DNA of 64,000 nt. Source: Adiantum capillus-veneris (taxonomy: Eukaryota > Streptophyta > Polypodiopsida > Polypodiales > Pteridaceae). Shown here in pieces: positions 10,644 through 22,214 of the stretch; position 1 is the stretch's first letter, and every line of letters starts with the position of its first letter. A model generated the notes under the pieces. The model made no database searches and had not been told where the DNA came from. It saw only the letters and a list, made by a program, of their open reading frames with translations. Position numbers and translations under genes: made by a program. The DNA lies in assembly GCA_014529385.2 (NCBI GenBank), contig CM043965.1:19264412-19328411 (forward strand), read 5' to 3'.

Positions 10644-10742
10644 AGGTGCAACAACACTAGGATCAACACACCCTATCTCATGTGGCTGGAAAGAAAAAGC
10701 CTAACCATGTCTTGAAAGCATTTCTTTAAAACTCTTCTTCTC

Positions 10743-11060
10743 TTATTCTGTTAAAAACTCTTCACAGCCAACTTTTATCCCTTTTAGGGATTCCATTGTG
10801 AACTTGTGTCCAATTATTTTTGGATCCCTGAGACTTGGTTGCAAAGAAGCTTGCTCTAGATTTTTCCTGCAATCTGATGGTAAAGGTAAGGCCACCGGTC
10901 TCACTTTCTTTGCCACCGTTTTGTACTTGGCCTCCACACGCACTTCCGGTCCTTCATTAGCATTGAAATCTTTCTGATCTTCAAAAGCCTCAATCACATC
11001 ATACATTTTCATAGAGCATACTTCCACAATGTGGGTTCCATCTTGCCTGCTAGAATCCAT
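10743..11060 (-). pseudogene. Protease-RT linker of element 1
   Basis: A 105-codon open frame with AKYKTVAKKVRPVALPLP lies between protease and RT. The same KYKTVAKKV(R/K)PVA(L/F)PLP appears in element 2 at 20062-20313, so it is a conserved part of the polyprotein. It has no known catalytic role. Confidence 0.7.
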
Positions 11061-11325
11061 TAAAGCTTCAAACTAAGCATAGTATCTACATGAGAAACTT
11101 GTTCAAAGAAACCTGAAATGTATTCACTATCCTCTATGAAACTATTTTCTTTCATGTATTTCTGTACACTATATACATATTGTCATGCAATTCTTTTCAT
11201 ATCATCAAGCTTCATAAAACACACTGACCCATGCTTAGTTAATCCTTGGAAACCTGTAGAAAAAGATTCTTCTCACTTTGGGTCAGGCGAGAATCTTTTT
11301 CTTCTTGTACCATTGCAATCCTGCT

Positions 11326-11925
11326 TCACAATGTTACATGGCCAAAACCCCTTGTCTCCCTGTACTCTTTGAACTCTTTGTTCGCTTTTGGTAGAGGATA
11401 CTCACGAAGACTATTGTGGTTCCTCTCGTGATTCACACACACATTCAAAAATTGCACAGCTCGCTTCCCATCTCTGCTCTTTACCCTAGCATAAGCAGAA
11501 CCATCATCCAAGACCTTTGTTTCCATGTGAACGGTTGTGATGTATGGCTGCCCAAGGATAAGAGGATAGAGAGACATATCCTGCACATTACCAATTGTCA
11601 CTTTCACATTTGGACAAGCCCCATACAGCTCTCTTGATGAGTTATTTGCAGCTCTAATCATCCACCCATGGTCTGTGTCTATCGGCCACTTACCCTTCAT
11701 GTAAAGACTCTTGGACATAAGATTGATCTCAGAGCCATGATCTATCAATGCAACACATGGATCCTCAAGATCACCCACCTTGACTAAGGTTTCTGTTGTA
11801 GCTCTTGCCCAATGACTTTTGGAGTAGTGGATTTTATAGGAGGCTTCATCATCATCATCATCATCATCATCATTTGCAAATCGAGCATGTGCATCTCTTC
11901 GAGAAGTCTGGTAGCATCCTACCAC
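11326..11925 (-). pseudogene. Aspartic protease region of element 1
   Basis: The 199-codon open frame holds the retropepsin-like motif ALIDHGSEINLMS at about residues 60-72, and later LILGQPYI, the second hydrophobic-Gly part. The position that is normally T or S in D(T/S)G is His in both elements 1 and 2, so it was inherited rather than a single mutation. An (ATC/GAT)n run upstream gives eight consecutive Asp. The role would be gag-pol processing, if active. Confidence 0.8.
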
Positions 11926-12981
11926 ATTTTCATCACAATCAATCTCTTGGACATGTATTCCATGTGCCTTAAGTGACTTCCCTTCACCCTCAAACTGTGC
12001 AGGAATAGACTGAGAGTTTGCCTCTTTCTTTTTATGATATCTATAATTTCTTCATGAAACTCGCGTTTAGCAATGCCAAGAACCTCACCCAAGGTAAACT
12101 CAACTTTGCTATTCAAAGTCCTTTCCTCCAATACCTGCTTTAAGTTTGTGGCAGCTTCAATGTCAGATTGTAGTTTGTATGCACAACCTTTTTCTTTAGC
12201 TTTTCCTTGCTCTTTCTTCTTTCCTGTAGATGCCTCCTCCATAGGAATCTCAGGAGGAGGAGGCACATGTGGTGGAGCCTCATAAGAAGGTCTTGGATCC
12301 TTTCTTCTAGCATTTTGCAAGATAGGCATGCAGTGATAAAGAGTCCACACGGACATCCCAACCTGTTGTATGGCGTATGCAATCATCGGATTCATGTAAT
12401 ACCTGTTTAGTTACCTTCCCTTTTTTGGCTGAGGCTACTGCATATGACCACAAGCTATCAACCTCCTCAAAATCATATGGAGTATACTTTAACACTTTCT
12501 TTGGAATTAGCTCTATCTTTGCCCCATAGGTAGCAACCTCCACTACAGAAATAGCATGACTAGTTGCCATATCCTCCACTAACTTCCGCATACCTCCTTT
12601 TCCAAAGTTAGTTCCTAATGGCATACCTGTCTCCCACAGATGGATCTTGCCATCCTTAAAAAACACAAGATCTCTTTTTAAGGCATCACTAAAGCTATCA
12701 CAATCCCCTCTACCATGGTCCATGCCATCACACCATATGCATTTGTGCACAAATCCTTCTTTGCTTTGGGATTTTTGTCTTGTAGTAGGTTGTCCTTTTT
12801 CTTCAAGCCTTGTTAGCTTTAACTTCATTTCTCGCATGCCCTTAACAAGATCATCAAGCATTGAATTATCACCTTTTGGACTCACAACACTAGGCTCTGG
12901 TGGAATCTCTGACGTGCTAGGAGGAGATGTAGTACCATTCACCACCATCTTGTCCCTACGATGTTGCCTCTTAGCAAGCAA
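11919..12981 (-). pseudogene. Gag C-terminal half of element 1 with CCHC knuckle
   Basis: Frames 12981-12307 and 12395-11919 overlap through a shift near 12350. The first contains CIWCDGMDHGRGDC, a CX2CX4HX4C zinc knuckle for RNA binding. The second contains KLQSDIEAATNLKQVLEE and a segment ending IIDIIKRKRQT. Element 2 has the same order. A shift near 13026 separates it from the N-terminal gag. Confidence 0.8.
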
Positions 12982-13025
12982 TGAGACTGCGTCTTCAACC
13001 TCTTTCCACTCAGCTTTAGACCCTG

Positions 13026-13610
13026 TTATGTATTCTTGTCTTCAAGGAGTATCTCTAGCTTTTCTTGGAGCTCATGACCTGCAGATTGAAGTAACAATTC
13101 GGTCTTTTCACTATCCAAAGTAGCCCACTCTGTTCCTGACAGTTGAGCATAACGTCGCTCAAACTCTCTCAACAGTTCAGTGATGGAAAGTCCTTCTTTT
13201 GGCTTTGCAACCCATTCCAAGAAGGTCCTTTTTGCAACCCTTTCAAAGTCCTCCATGAAGTATTCATCCTTTAGGGCTAATTTGAATTTCTCCCAACCTT
13301 CTCCATGCTCCTCCCTGATTCCCCTTACATGGTCTCTAATCTCGGGGACCACAACAAGCTCACAACTACGAATCATGTCCACCTCTTGAACCCGTTGTAG
13401 CTCCATCTCCTTTACATAACCACGCAAAAACTTTGTGACATCTTTCCCTTCAAATTGGTCCATTTTGTTCACAATATCTTGAAGGGAATTGGTTGCTGAC
13501 ACCTCCCTTCTTTCTGCAGCCTGTTGTTGTTGCATAAACTTGGCGAATGCTTGAAACAGTTGCATTGTTCCTTGATCAAAACGCGTGCCTTGTTGCTCTT
13601 GTTGATCCAT
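13026..13610 (-). pseudogene. Gag N-terminal domain of element 1
   Basis: The open frame of 194 codons starts at Met 13610, 67 bases after the primer site. It has a Gln-rich start, then MDQFEGKDVTKFLRGY and KRTFLEWVAKPKEG, both nearly identical in element 2. It is predicted to form the capsid of the virus-like particle. The reading frame is lost at its end by a shift near 13026. Confidence 0.8.
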
Positions 13611-13676
13611 AGCTTTGATTATTTGTAATTAAACCTTTCAAAACAAGTATTTGAAGCCCCACCCCAGCTGCTTCCT

Positions 13677-13689
13677 GTCGGGTTCACCA
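13677..13689 (-). other. Primer-binding site of element 1
   Basis: The minus strand reads TGGTGAACCCGAC four bases inside the 5-prime LTR. The same 13-mer sits in the same place in element 2. The TGG start fits a tRNA CCA end; I could not assign the tRNA. Confidence 0.75.
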
Positions 13690-13693
13690 GAAA

Positions 13694-14577
13694 TGTTGGA
13701 ATGTTTGCGGTCTAGCTGGGAAGGTGCAAAACCTCTGGCTATGAGATTTCGTGATGAGAGTCACAAACACTTTGTGAAACAAAGTTTGTGGAGAATCACC
13801 AACCCTCTTTCTAAATCTAAAGGTGACAAAAAATCTAAGAGCGTTCGTGACAGCAAAGTCACAAACCCTCTTTCCTATTGTGCATGGAGTCTGCTTGTTT
13901 TCGTAGTCGAGATTATGATGAGAGGATCACCAAATCACATTCAATTTCACTTTACAAGACCATTTAAAAACATTAAAGTTTCATCCATGCAACCTCAATG
14001 CTCATACAAGCACAATTCTCAATCAAAACCCAAACCTCTTTCATGGTATCATGTAGCTTCCACCTTCTTGGCGACCATTTTCTGATTTTTCAGAGATTTA
14101 AGAGCTTCTATATTGAAACCCAAACACCATTTTGATAAGGGGAAACCCTAATTCACTCCCTCACAAGCTCAGATACAAGATTGCAAAAAGGCGGGACTGC
14201 AACACACATAGATTGAGCAACCATGGAAGCTATTACATAGTGAAAAATTGCAGGTCTTTTCTATAAAAAGCAGCCCTGTCTCTCTTATCCATGACATTTT
14301 TATCTGATGTGTCAATTTTTGGGCCATTTTACCCAAAATTAGGCCATTTTCAGCTCATTTTTTACCCAAAAAATGCCATTTTTTATGCAAAAAATCCCAA
14401 ACGGAGTCAAAAAAATCCCTAAATTTATGGGATCACTTGCATAAGCATTAAAATCATAGATAAGCATCATTTTCCATCAATATACCATTTTGGGTCACTT
14501 TCCATGCAATTCTGCAACGGCGCCTGCTAGCTGCTATTTTTGGCAATTTTTGCCCGCATCAATCTTTATAGGCGAGA
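13694..14577 (-). repeat. 5-prime LTR of element 1, lacking its outer 256 bp
   Basis: It is similar to 6492-7436 over its whole length except a 55-bp indel. Similarity to the other LTR stops abruptly after gcgagatg at 14577. The missing part is the start of U3, including the LTR terminus. Confidence 0.85.
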
Positions 14578-16750
14578 TGGCATAGATGTATAACAACATG
14601 TAAAGATCAAAATTATGAATTCAAAACAAAAATTTGCAACAAAAGTAAATAATTGTGATTATTTACAACTGAGTAATTTTTCAACTTTTTGCAAACTTCA
14701 CATTATAGGCTTGAAGTATATACCAAATACATACTCTGAGTGAAATATGGGCTCATTTGGGTACATAGGATGAGAATGGTACCATATTTAGGCTTTAGGT
14801 CTCTGAAACAGTAGGTGTAAATAAATTTTGAGATTTTGACCTCCAAATATGTTCAAACTTGGTTAATGGGCTTAGAACATCATGTACTTTGGTCCCATGA
14901 TGATAAAATTGCAAATTTCCCCCATCTTGGTCAAAAAGTAAATAATAGCGATTATTAACTTTTTCATCAAAATGAACATTTTTTGGTACAACTTGGTTCT
15001 AGGCATGGTGTAGACCCTGTGTATGTGATATGAGGTGATTTGGATTAAAAAAATGTGGCTCAACTTAGAATTTGGCTTGCAAGGACTTCTTTGCGTTTTT
15101 TGGCAATTTTCCAAGTTGTAATTGATCATTTTGGCTCATACTTGAAATTTGGCATGTAATAGGTGTGTACAAGTGATAGGTGACGTGATGATACAATTTT
15201 CAAGCCAAAATCTTGCAAAAGTAAATAATCATGATTATTTACAACAGTCAATATTTTCTTGCAAAACTTGAAAATTTTGACCTAAACACATTCTATACAC
15301 CTAAAACAAGTCTTAAATTGGATTTGGTAAAATTTGGTTTTGTCGACATCACTTTCTGCTTTGTCGACTCTGAAATCACCGATTTCTGTGACTACATGGC
15401 CTGTAGAGTTGGTTAGTCACTTTTGAGGCTATGGACTTCTCCGCAACATAGTCTTAAAGCAACTCATTCAATTTTGGCCCATTTGGAGTCAATTTGACCT
15501 CGTATGTTGAATTTGATGCTTTGTAGCCTTCGAGCCGTTTTCTGCTTTTCGAGGGCTTGGCTTGATTAAGTTTATGAAACAAATCATATACATTGTGTAT
15601 AGACCTCATATGCAAGCTGTCTGTGGAGTCAAAATTCAATTCTAGCATCTGCCAAAAACCTAGCTTTTCTACTTGGGACCCCCTCGACCCTTGCCGAATG
15701 GTCAACTATTGCTATAGCAGTGTTCTATCATGTTGGGGCATGCTACATTTTAAATCTCATCCCATTTGGTTGAGCTGACAGGCCACTAGGGTCAATTTTT
15801 GATCGTAGGTCTTTGTGCACTGCTCGGATTCTACGGTTTTTTCCAGGGGTTTAGACTAGCTACCGGTCGTACAAAATGGATCATTGATAAGTATAGAACT
15901 TATCCCTCATGTCTCATGTGAGACAGTGCTAAAACAAGGTGACTGTGGGCTTCAAAAAATACGCACAAAGAGGGTCTTTCTGATCACCACCGTATCTTCA
16001 ATTTTTTCATCTCTCCTTTCCTATTTATTATTAATTTTTGACCTATTTATTGAAAAATTCAAAGAAAATAACAAAATGCGCTAAAAAAGCAAAGTAAAAA
16101 TCCAATAATTAAGAAAACCCATTGAAAAACATAGCTTTATTGTTTTTTTGTTGGATTTCTCTATTTTTAATTCTCAATATCAAGAAAACTGATAAAAGAT
16201 AACCAAAAAAGACTATTTTTTAATGATTTCCGATAGTATATACACTATTTACATTCATTGGGAGATATTATCAGTTAATTTTTCCGGTTGATGATTTTTA
16301 AGGACATTATTAGGTAATTTTGCAAAAAATCACATGTTAACATCAAACTTTTCCTCCCTCTTCAAACATTGCCCTTAATTACTCAGTGTCCTTTACACCC
16401 GGGGGATTCACTCTATGTACAAAATAGGACGCCACCTACGAGAGAACAACTTTGATAAAACCCCTATATACGACTCATATTACGGAATATGACCCCCTTT
16501 TCTATGCTTATACAACAATCAATGTAGAAAACTATCATACCCCTATCTTACATATAGAATTTAGGTCTCACATGATCCAACTGAGTAAAACTAGGCAAAG
16601 AGCATGCAACATAGTGATTGGACACGTACTAAGGAGCCATTTCTATTGATAACTAGATGTACCCTCAATGTGTTTTAATTTGACTTTCAAACTATGTGCC
16701 CCTTCAGCATGCACTCTAGCTACTCGTCCAATTTTGACCCATCTAAATTA
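14578..16750. other. AT-rich gap between elements 1 and 2, with three copies of a palindrome
   Basis: No coding frame is convincing here. Three copies of AGTAAATAAT-3 nt-GATTATTTAC (or a one-off variant) occur at 14644-14666, 14938-14960 and 15220-15242, spaced 294 and 282 bp. The sequence between them is only weakly similar. The flanks are the truncated ends of two LTRs, so this block replaces both missing ends. Confidence 0.5.
14644..15242. repeat. Three spaced palindromes (AGTAAATAAT / GATTATTTAC)
   Basis: GTAAATAATC pairs with GATTATTTAC around a central TGA in the third copy. The first is nearly the same and the second has one arm altered. The near-constant spacing suggests old tandem copies of a roughly 285-bp unit. 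Confidence 0.55.
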
Positions 16751-17561
16751 TCACGGAGATCGCTAGGAGGTTGGGTGATGGCTTGATAGAGTGGATTGAT
16801 TATGGGGATTGCTTGAGTGCTTGATGGTTTGCTTGATGCCCAAGTGAAGAGCAAGAGGCTCTATTTATAGGTGAGGTTGCCTCTTGAAGAAGATATTTGC
16901 TTAGAAATATCTAAGGGATTTGTGTGAAAAGTGTCTCCCTTTTCAAAAATATCTTGAAATTATCTTCAAAGTTTCTAGATCTTTCTCATCAAGAAATATC
17001 TAGAGGTTCTTTTAGATCTTTCTCTTCAAGAAATATCTAGAGGTTCTTCTAAATCTTTCTCATTAAGAATTATCTAGAGGTTCTTCTAGAGTTTTCTCCA
17101 AATATCTTCTCCTTGCCGCCATAAGCCTCCAAGAGTAGCTTTATAAAAAATTGAGAGAGAGCTTGGCATACATCATGGATGACATCAAACAAACTCGTAA
17201 CCACTTTTGTAAGGGATTTTTCTAGGTCCATAATCACTCCAAAGTGCACCTACTATGTGTAGAATGACACCTCATGGGGTATACTATGACTAAGGCCACT
17301 TTTGGCCATGCTATGCATGTCATATGCCACCTAGGATGCCTAGTAGATAGGAGGTAAGTTTTATAGGCTCATTTCATCATGGCTCCAAGAAGACGTTCAC
17401 AAAGAAGCCCGGGATCAAAGCCCACTCCCAACAAGAGTGACACATCAGACTTCGACTAGCTTTTTGCATGCTAAATAGAAAATGCGTATACTTATGCATA
17501 AATTCCATAATATTGTAGGGCTTAGCGTCCGTTCCCACCATGCACGTGCCACGGCACGACA
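16751..17561 (-). repeat. 3-prime LTR of element 2, truncated to its first 811 bp
   Basis: It matches 23908-24726 of the 5-prime LTR closely, including the TATAAATAG (minus) near 16861-16870 and the AGAAATATCTAGAGG repeats. The 958 bp that should follow (equivalent of 22950-23907) is absent. It starts on the minus strand TGTCGTGCCGTGG next to the polypurine tract. Confidence 0.88.
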
Positions 17562-17573
17562 TCCACCCCCTCT
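17562..17573 (-). other. Polypurine tract of element 2
   Basis: The minus strand reads AGAGGGGGTGGA directly before the 3-prime LTR start, identical to that of element 1. Confidence 0.88.
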
Positions 17574-17650
17574 AAACCTGCATATCCTTCGGTATGTGCC
17601 ACAACCAATGTTTGCAGGTTCGACTCTCTTGGAGTTTTTTCTTCTTCATC

Positions 17651-19672
17651 TTAGCTTGGTGATTCAAAACCTTCATTCTCGCTTACTTGATCAGTCGGAT
17701 GACTATCCTCTCTTCTTTTGAATACCTTTATTCTCTTTCCTGTAATGGGTATCTTTATCTCTGTTCCATCATATTCAGCCAGGGTGTAAGTGGCATTGTC
17801 ATGTACGTACTTGACTATATACGGTCCAAACCATCTTTTTGAAACCTTTCGCATGATAGTATGTTGGTTATCAAGACTACTGTCATACACTAAAACCCAA
17901 TCTCCTTGCTTAATTACCTTCCTTCTTAGCTCGTGTCGTCTATCAAAGTAGTCCTTGCTTTTTAACCTAGCATTCTTCAATCTTTCTTTTGCAACCTCAA
18001 TGTCTTCAGACCTTCTTTCTAGCTGTCTTATACTCAAGGCAAGGAGCTCTTCTCTGCTAAGCCCTTCTTGCCAAGGTAGCACATTCCATGTGGGAATGGT
18101 TTCTTTAATGGGCATTGCAGGCTTTTGGCCATACATCAATTCTGTAGGCATGTAGCCAATTACTGAGCTGTGTGTTGTGCGATCAGCCCATAGAGCATAT
18201 GGCAATAGTTTTGGCCACTCACTAGTTCTCCCTTCACAAGCTTTAGCCAAGGCTTTGATGATTGGCGGATTCCCTCTTTCACTTTTGCCGTTGCCTTCCG
18301 GATTGTAAGCAGTGGTAAGGGAGAGCTTGATTCCTATCCTGGAAAAGAATTCCCTTGCTTCCTCGGCATCCAGCTCTCCTCTGTCTACAGTTATCTTTCC
18401 CACACAACCAGAGTGGCAGATTACATCCTCAAGGAGAAATTTAGATACTGCCTCTGTAGTCTTTGTCCTTAAAGCTCGCCCTTCAACCTGATTAGTCAAG
18501 TCTTCCCTTGCAAGAACCAAGTACCTCAGCTGCCAGAGTCCTAAAGGCATGGTGACTAGATCCACAACCCATTTGTAATGCATGGCTAGTGGATAAGTAG
18601 GATGTAACCCATCACGATGTCGCACATTTGAATACATTTGACATGTTACACATGATTCCACAAAGTGGGATACATCCTTGTACATACCTTTCCACCAATA
18701 CCTTTCCTTTAGCTTTGAAAAGGTTGCCCACACACCACAGTGTCCAGCCCATAGGTTCTCATGAAACTCCTGCATGAGCTTTACTTGACTTTGTTTGTTA
18801 CATACTACCCTTTGTGGTATAGCACCCCTCTGTTTTGGATGTTTCCATAAGTAACCATCCTGCAGAAAGTACCCATATGCTTTTCTGCGTATCCTCTTAA
18901 ACTCATGCTCAGACCAATCACCCTGTTTTGTTAAAGTACTCAAATAACGACCAATAAGCAACCAATCTCCTTCATACCCATCTTCTAAAAACAACTCAAG
19001 TGCACTAGGTGTGCCAACATCATTATGCTCAACATGATTAATGGAGTAGAATCTTATGCCTACATCTTCACTATCATCTACCATGTCTTGCTCATCCTCA
19101 TACCTTGCCCTTAACAGCATATCTGCTACCGGATTGTCTTTTCCTGCAATATGCTTGAACTCAGAATTCAAGGACTTAATGTAGGCAATCCATCTTAGCA
19201 TGGCAATGCCGGGTGTTGAGCAGCTTGTAATCATTTCAAGGAGTGGCAGACAATCTGTTTCCATAACCACATATGCTCCAATCAAGTACTCCTTTTCACA
19301 CTTTAGTGTTGTAACCATGCCCCACAACTCCCGTTTTATATGTGGGTAGTTCATTTGTCGAGTACTTAGAACCTCGGCTCCAAACCTTACCAAATACCTA
19401 TGTCCCTCTTCATCATCCTGCCCTATTGCCCATCCAATTCCTATCGGACTCGTATCCACTGTCACTATTACTGGCTTTCCACACTCATAGTTTACCTTTC
19501 TTAAAGTCGGTGCTTGTTGTAGCAAATCCATTAGCTTTCTCATAGCCCTTGCTTGTGCTCTTCCCAATAAAACTTTTGGTTTTTCCTTAACAACTGATAC
19601 AAAGGATCTGCTACATGTGCATAATGTGGAATCCATATAACATAAAACACACATGCACCAAGAAATCTGCAA
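17651..19672 (-). CDS. Uninterrupted RNase H-integrase frame of element 2 (673 codons)
   Basis: This is the longest intact pol segment of the pair. RNase H shows VTVDTSPIGIGW, KRELWGM and METDCLPLLE, which supply its acidic residues. Integrase has FHENLWAGH and CVTCQ for zinc binding. Its core has WVVDLVTMP, VDRGELDAEE and GNGKSER, supplying the D, D and E. The C-terminal module reads WFGPYIVKYV. There is no chromodomain. The first about 40 residues overlap the RT frame (19540-19965) in another phase, so Met 19672 is not the natural start. The intact frame suggests element 2 is younger than element 1, or that this part was hit less. Confidence 0.88.
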   Translation of the reverse strand: MQISWCMCVLCYMDSTLCTCSRSFVSVVKEKPKVLLGRAQARAMRKLMDLLQQAPTLRKVNYECGKPVIVTVDTSPIGIGWAIGQDDEEGHRYLVRFGAEVLSTRQMNYPHIKRELWGMVTTLKCEKEYLIGAYVVMETDCLPLLEMITSCSTPGIAMLRWIAYIKSLNSEFKHIAGKDNPVADMLLRARYEDEQDMVDDSEDVGIRFYSINHVEHNDVGTPSALELFLEDGYEGDWLLIGRYLSTLTKQGDWSEHEFKRIRRKAYGYFLQDGYLWKHPKQRGAIPQRVVCNKQSQVKLMQEFHENLWAGHCGVWATFSKLKERYWWKGMYKDVSHFVESCVTCQMYSNVRHRDGLHPTYPLAMHYKWVVDLVTMPLGLWQLRYLVLAREDLTNQVEGRALRTKTTEAVSKFLLEDVICHSGCVGKITVDRGELDAEEAREFFSRIGIKLSLTTAYNPEGNGKSERGNPPIIKALAKACEGRTSEWPKLLPYALWADRTTHSSVIGYMPTELMYGQKPAMPIKETIPTWNVLPWQEGLSREELLALSIRQLERRSEDIEVAKERLKNARLKSKDYFDRRHELRRKVIKQGDWVLVYDSSLDNQHTIMRKVSKRWFGPYIVKYVHDNATYTLAEYDGTEIKIPITGKRIKVFKRREDSHPTDQVSENEGFESPS

Positions 19673-19990
19673 ACTTCACTCACAGATATGCATACCTCTT
19701 TCATCTTTTGAATTGCATCAATTTTTGCTGGACAAGGTCGTCTTCCATTGGGGCCACACATGTGCCCAACAATCAACACCTCTTTCACTCCAAACACAGA
19801 CTTTTGTCCTGAGAGGGTAACGTTCACCTCTTCTAGTCTGGATAGGATCTTGTCACAATCATTTATGTTTTGTGCCACGAAGTTACGACACCCCTTAGAA
19901 TCCAAAGCTTCATCTTTATTACTTTCTTCACATCCTTTGATAGGAACATCATCAAGAAAAGGCATAGTTACTTGGGGAATAAATTTTCTT
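19540..19990 (-). pseudogene. C-terminal part of RT of element 2
   Basis: The frame opens with MPFLDDVPIKGC, containing the catalytic DD, followed by LSGQKSVFGV and GHMCGPNGRRP, closely matching element 1. The fingers and first catalytic Asp are missing. Upstream the sequence jumps at about 19985 directly to the linker end. In element 1 the two points lie about 600 bp apart. RT is therefore inactive. Confidence 0.85.
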
Positions 19991-20061
19991 TAGAGACTCC
20001 TTTGTAAACCTATGTCCAATCCCTTTTGGATTTTTGAGACTAGGTTGCAAAGAAGCCTGTT

Positions 20062-20313
20062 CTAGCTTTTCCTGCAGTCCTTTGGCAAAGGAAATGCCAC
20101 TGGTTTTACCTTCTTTGCCACAGTCTTGTACTTGGTGTCCACCTTTACTTCATGTTTTTGCTTTCTATCCTCGAGTTCCGTTTGAAATGCCTCAATCACA
20201 TTGTACATTTCAAGTGAGCACACTTTCAATATCTCATTTTGGTCATGTGAAGGATAATCTACTATAGACTGTAGAACCTGTAATGTGTCCACAAAAGAAA
20301 ACTCCTCAAACAT
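20062..20313 (-). pseudogene. Protease-RT linker of element 2
   Basis: Open frame with DTKYKTVAKKVKPVAFPLP, the counterpart of 10743-11060 in element 1. It continues after a shift to the deletion junction near 19990. Confidence 0.65.
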
Positions 20314-20394
20314 ACCTGTTATGTTTTCATTGTTACCTAGTAGACCATGCTCTTTCCACTCCTTTTGTAGACTATGTATATGTTTGCGGGAACC

Positions 20395-21159
20395 TTAACT
20401 CAAGTTCTCACATTTTAGAAAAGAGACATATCCATATTCTGTTAGACCTGTAAAACCTGTACAAAAATCCTCCTTACGTGAGAAACTTTCCATTTTTGTA
20501 CCATCGTTATCCCACTCTACAATGGTAACCTGGCCAAAACCCATTCTCTCTCGATGATCATAAAACTCTTTACTCAATCTGGGTAATGGGCGCTCTCGGA
20601 GACTGTCACGATTTCTTTCATGGTTCACACAGACAGTGAGAAATTGAACAGCACGTTTTTCATCTTTACTTATTATCCTAGCATAAGCAGAACCATCATC
20701 CATTACCTTTGTTTCCATTCTAACCCCTACAATGTACGGTTGTCCAAGGATGAGATCATAAGAAGATGTGTCCTATACAAAGAAATTATGCTCTTCCTTT
20801 ACATCTCCAATAGTCACTTTCACACTAGGACAAGCTGCATATAACTCACCTGATGAATTATTTGCTACCTTAACCATCCATCCATGATGTGTGTCCATTG
20901 TTAATTTGCACTTGTTGAATAAGCTCTTTGACATTAGGTTTATTTCTGAACCATGGTCAATGAAGGAAACAAATGGCTCTTCAAGATCACCCACCGTGAC
21001 CATTGTCCCTGTCGTAGCTCTTGCCCAATGATTTTTGGAAAAGTGACTTCTTGGAATGGCTTCGTACTCCTCATCTCCATTTGAAAATTGTACTTGCTTT
21101 TTTCTTCCAGAAGAATGGTAGCACCCTACGACATCCTCATCATGCTCTATGTCTTCCAC
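20395..21159 (-). pseudogene. Aspartic protease region of element 2
   Basis: Frames 21159-20773 and 20718-20395 cover the domain. SFIDHGSEINLMSKSL carries the same His in place of Thr or Ser as in element 1. METKVMDDGSAYAR and a conserved RGFGQVT-like tail follow. A frame break lies near 20770. It would process gag-pol. Confidence 0.8.
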
Positions 21160-21168
21160 CTGTATTAC

Positions 21169-22214
21169 CTATGTCTTTAATCTTTCTCCTTCAGATTGCG
21201 AGCGAGTGGTGTCAACAAGAGTTTGCCTCTTTCTCTTGATGATATCAATGATCTCCTCGTGAAACTTGCACTTGGCTATGTCAAGGACTTCTCCCAAGGT
21301 AAACTCTATTTTGCTATTCAAAATTCTTTCTTCTAGAACTTTCTTTAAGTCTGTAGCAGCCTCAATATCAGACTGTAACTTATAAGTTGGAGTTTTAGGC
21401 TTACCTTTTGATGATTCCTTTTTCCTCCCAGTTGTACTTTCTTCCATAATCACTTCAGGTGGGGGTGCTTCTTGTGTTGGAGGCGCTCGAGGAGGTATTG
21501 TATCGCTTCTTCTAGTAATTCTTTTTGATGGTCCTTTGTCACCACTCTCTCGCCTGCGCTTTTCTTCCACAAAAACTTCATTGTTTTGACATTTTGCAAT
21601 ATAGGCATGCACTGACAAGGAGTCCACAAGGTCATTCCATCCTGTTTCTAGACGAATACAGTCACCTGCTTCATGTAGGACTTCTCTTGTAAGATTTCCT
21701 TTCCTTGCTAGCTCCATAGCACTTGGCCACAACTTACCATTTTCTTCAAAACTCCTCAATGATTCAATCTTGACTGTATAAGTAGATGCCTCAGATGCAG
21801 AGATGGCATGGGTAGTGGCCATATCCTCTACGAGACTCTGCATTCCTCCTTTCCCAAAGTTAGTCCTTAAGGGTAAACCTGTCTCCCTTAAGTGAATCTT
21901 CCCATCCTTGAAGAAGACAAGATCTTTTCTCAAAGCTCCATTTTGAAGCTGTCACATTCTCTCCTAGCATGCTCTGTGCTGTCACACCATATGCATCTAT
22001 GAAAAAAACCTTCTTTGGGTTGTTGTTTTTTCCTTGAAGATGGTGCCAATGGTTGCCTCTTCTCTTCAAGCTTTGTGAGTTTTACTTTTAAATCCCTCAT
22101 ACCTTTCATAAGCTCATCTATTACAACGTCATCAACTTTTGGAAGTATAAAGGAAGAAGGCTTTACCATCTTTTCAGAAGCTGTGGAGGTAGATGGTGCA
22201 CTACCAACAACCAT
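21169..22214 (-). pseudogene. Gag C-terminal half of element 2 with CCHC knuckle
   Basis: Frames 22214-21930 and 21933-21169 overlap. The first ends with CIWCDSTEHARREC (CX2CX4HX4C). The second has KLQSDIEAATDLKKVLEE, FTLGEVLDIAK and IIDIIKRKRQT, as in element 1. A single shift near 21935 separates them. Confidence 0.8.

Larger units (their letters stand above)
6492..14577 (-). mobile_element. Element 1: Ty3/gypsy-type LTR retrotransposon, minus strand, defective
   Basis: The ordered parts on the minus strand are: 5-prime LTR (13694-14577, outer end missing), primer site (13677-13689), gag, protease, linker, RT, RNase H, integrase, polypurine tract (7693-7704) and 3-prime LTR (6492-7692). 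The two LTRs share the segments from tctagctgggaaggtgcaaa through tttataggcgagatg. Frameshifts and stops break every gene, so it cannot be autonomous. The closest relative in the window is element 2, in the same orientation 2.2 kb away. No target duplication can be read because one outer end is lost. Confidence 0.9.

Noticed and set aside
17377-17562. Small ORF also found at 24542-24727 as C-terminus of the element 3 frame
   Set aside because: It is LTR sequence of element 2; the shared tail is LTR identity, not a protein domain.
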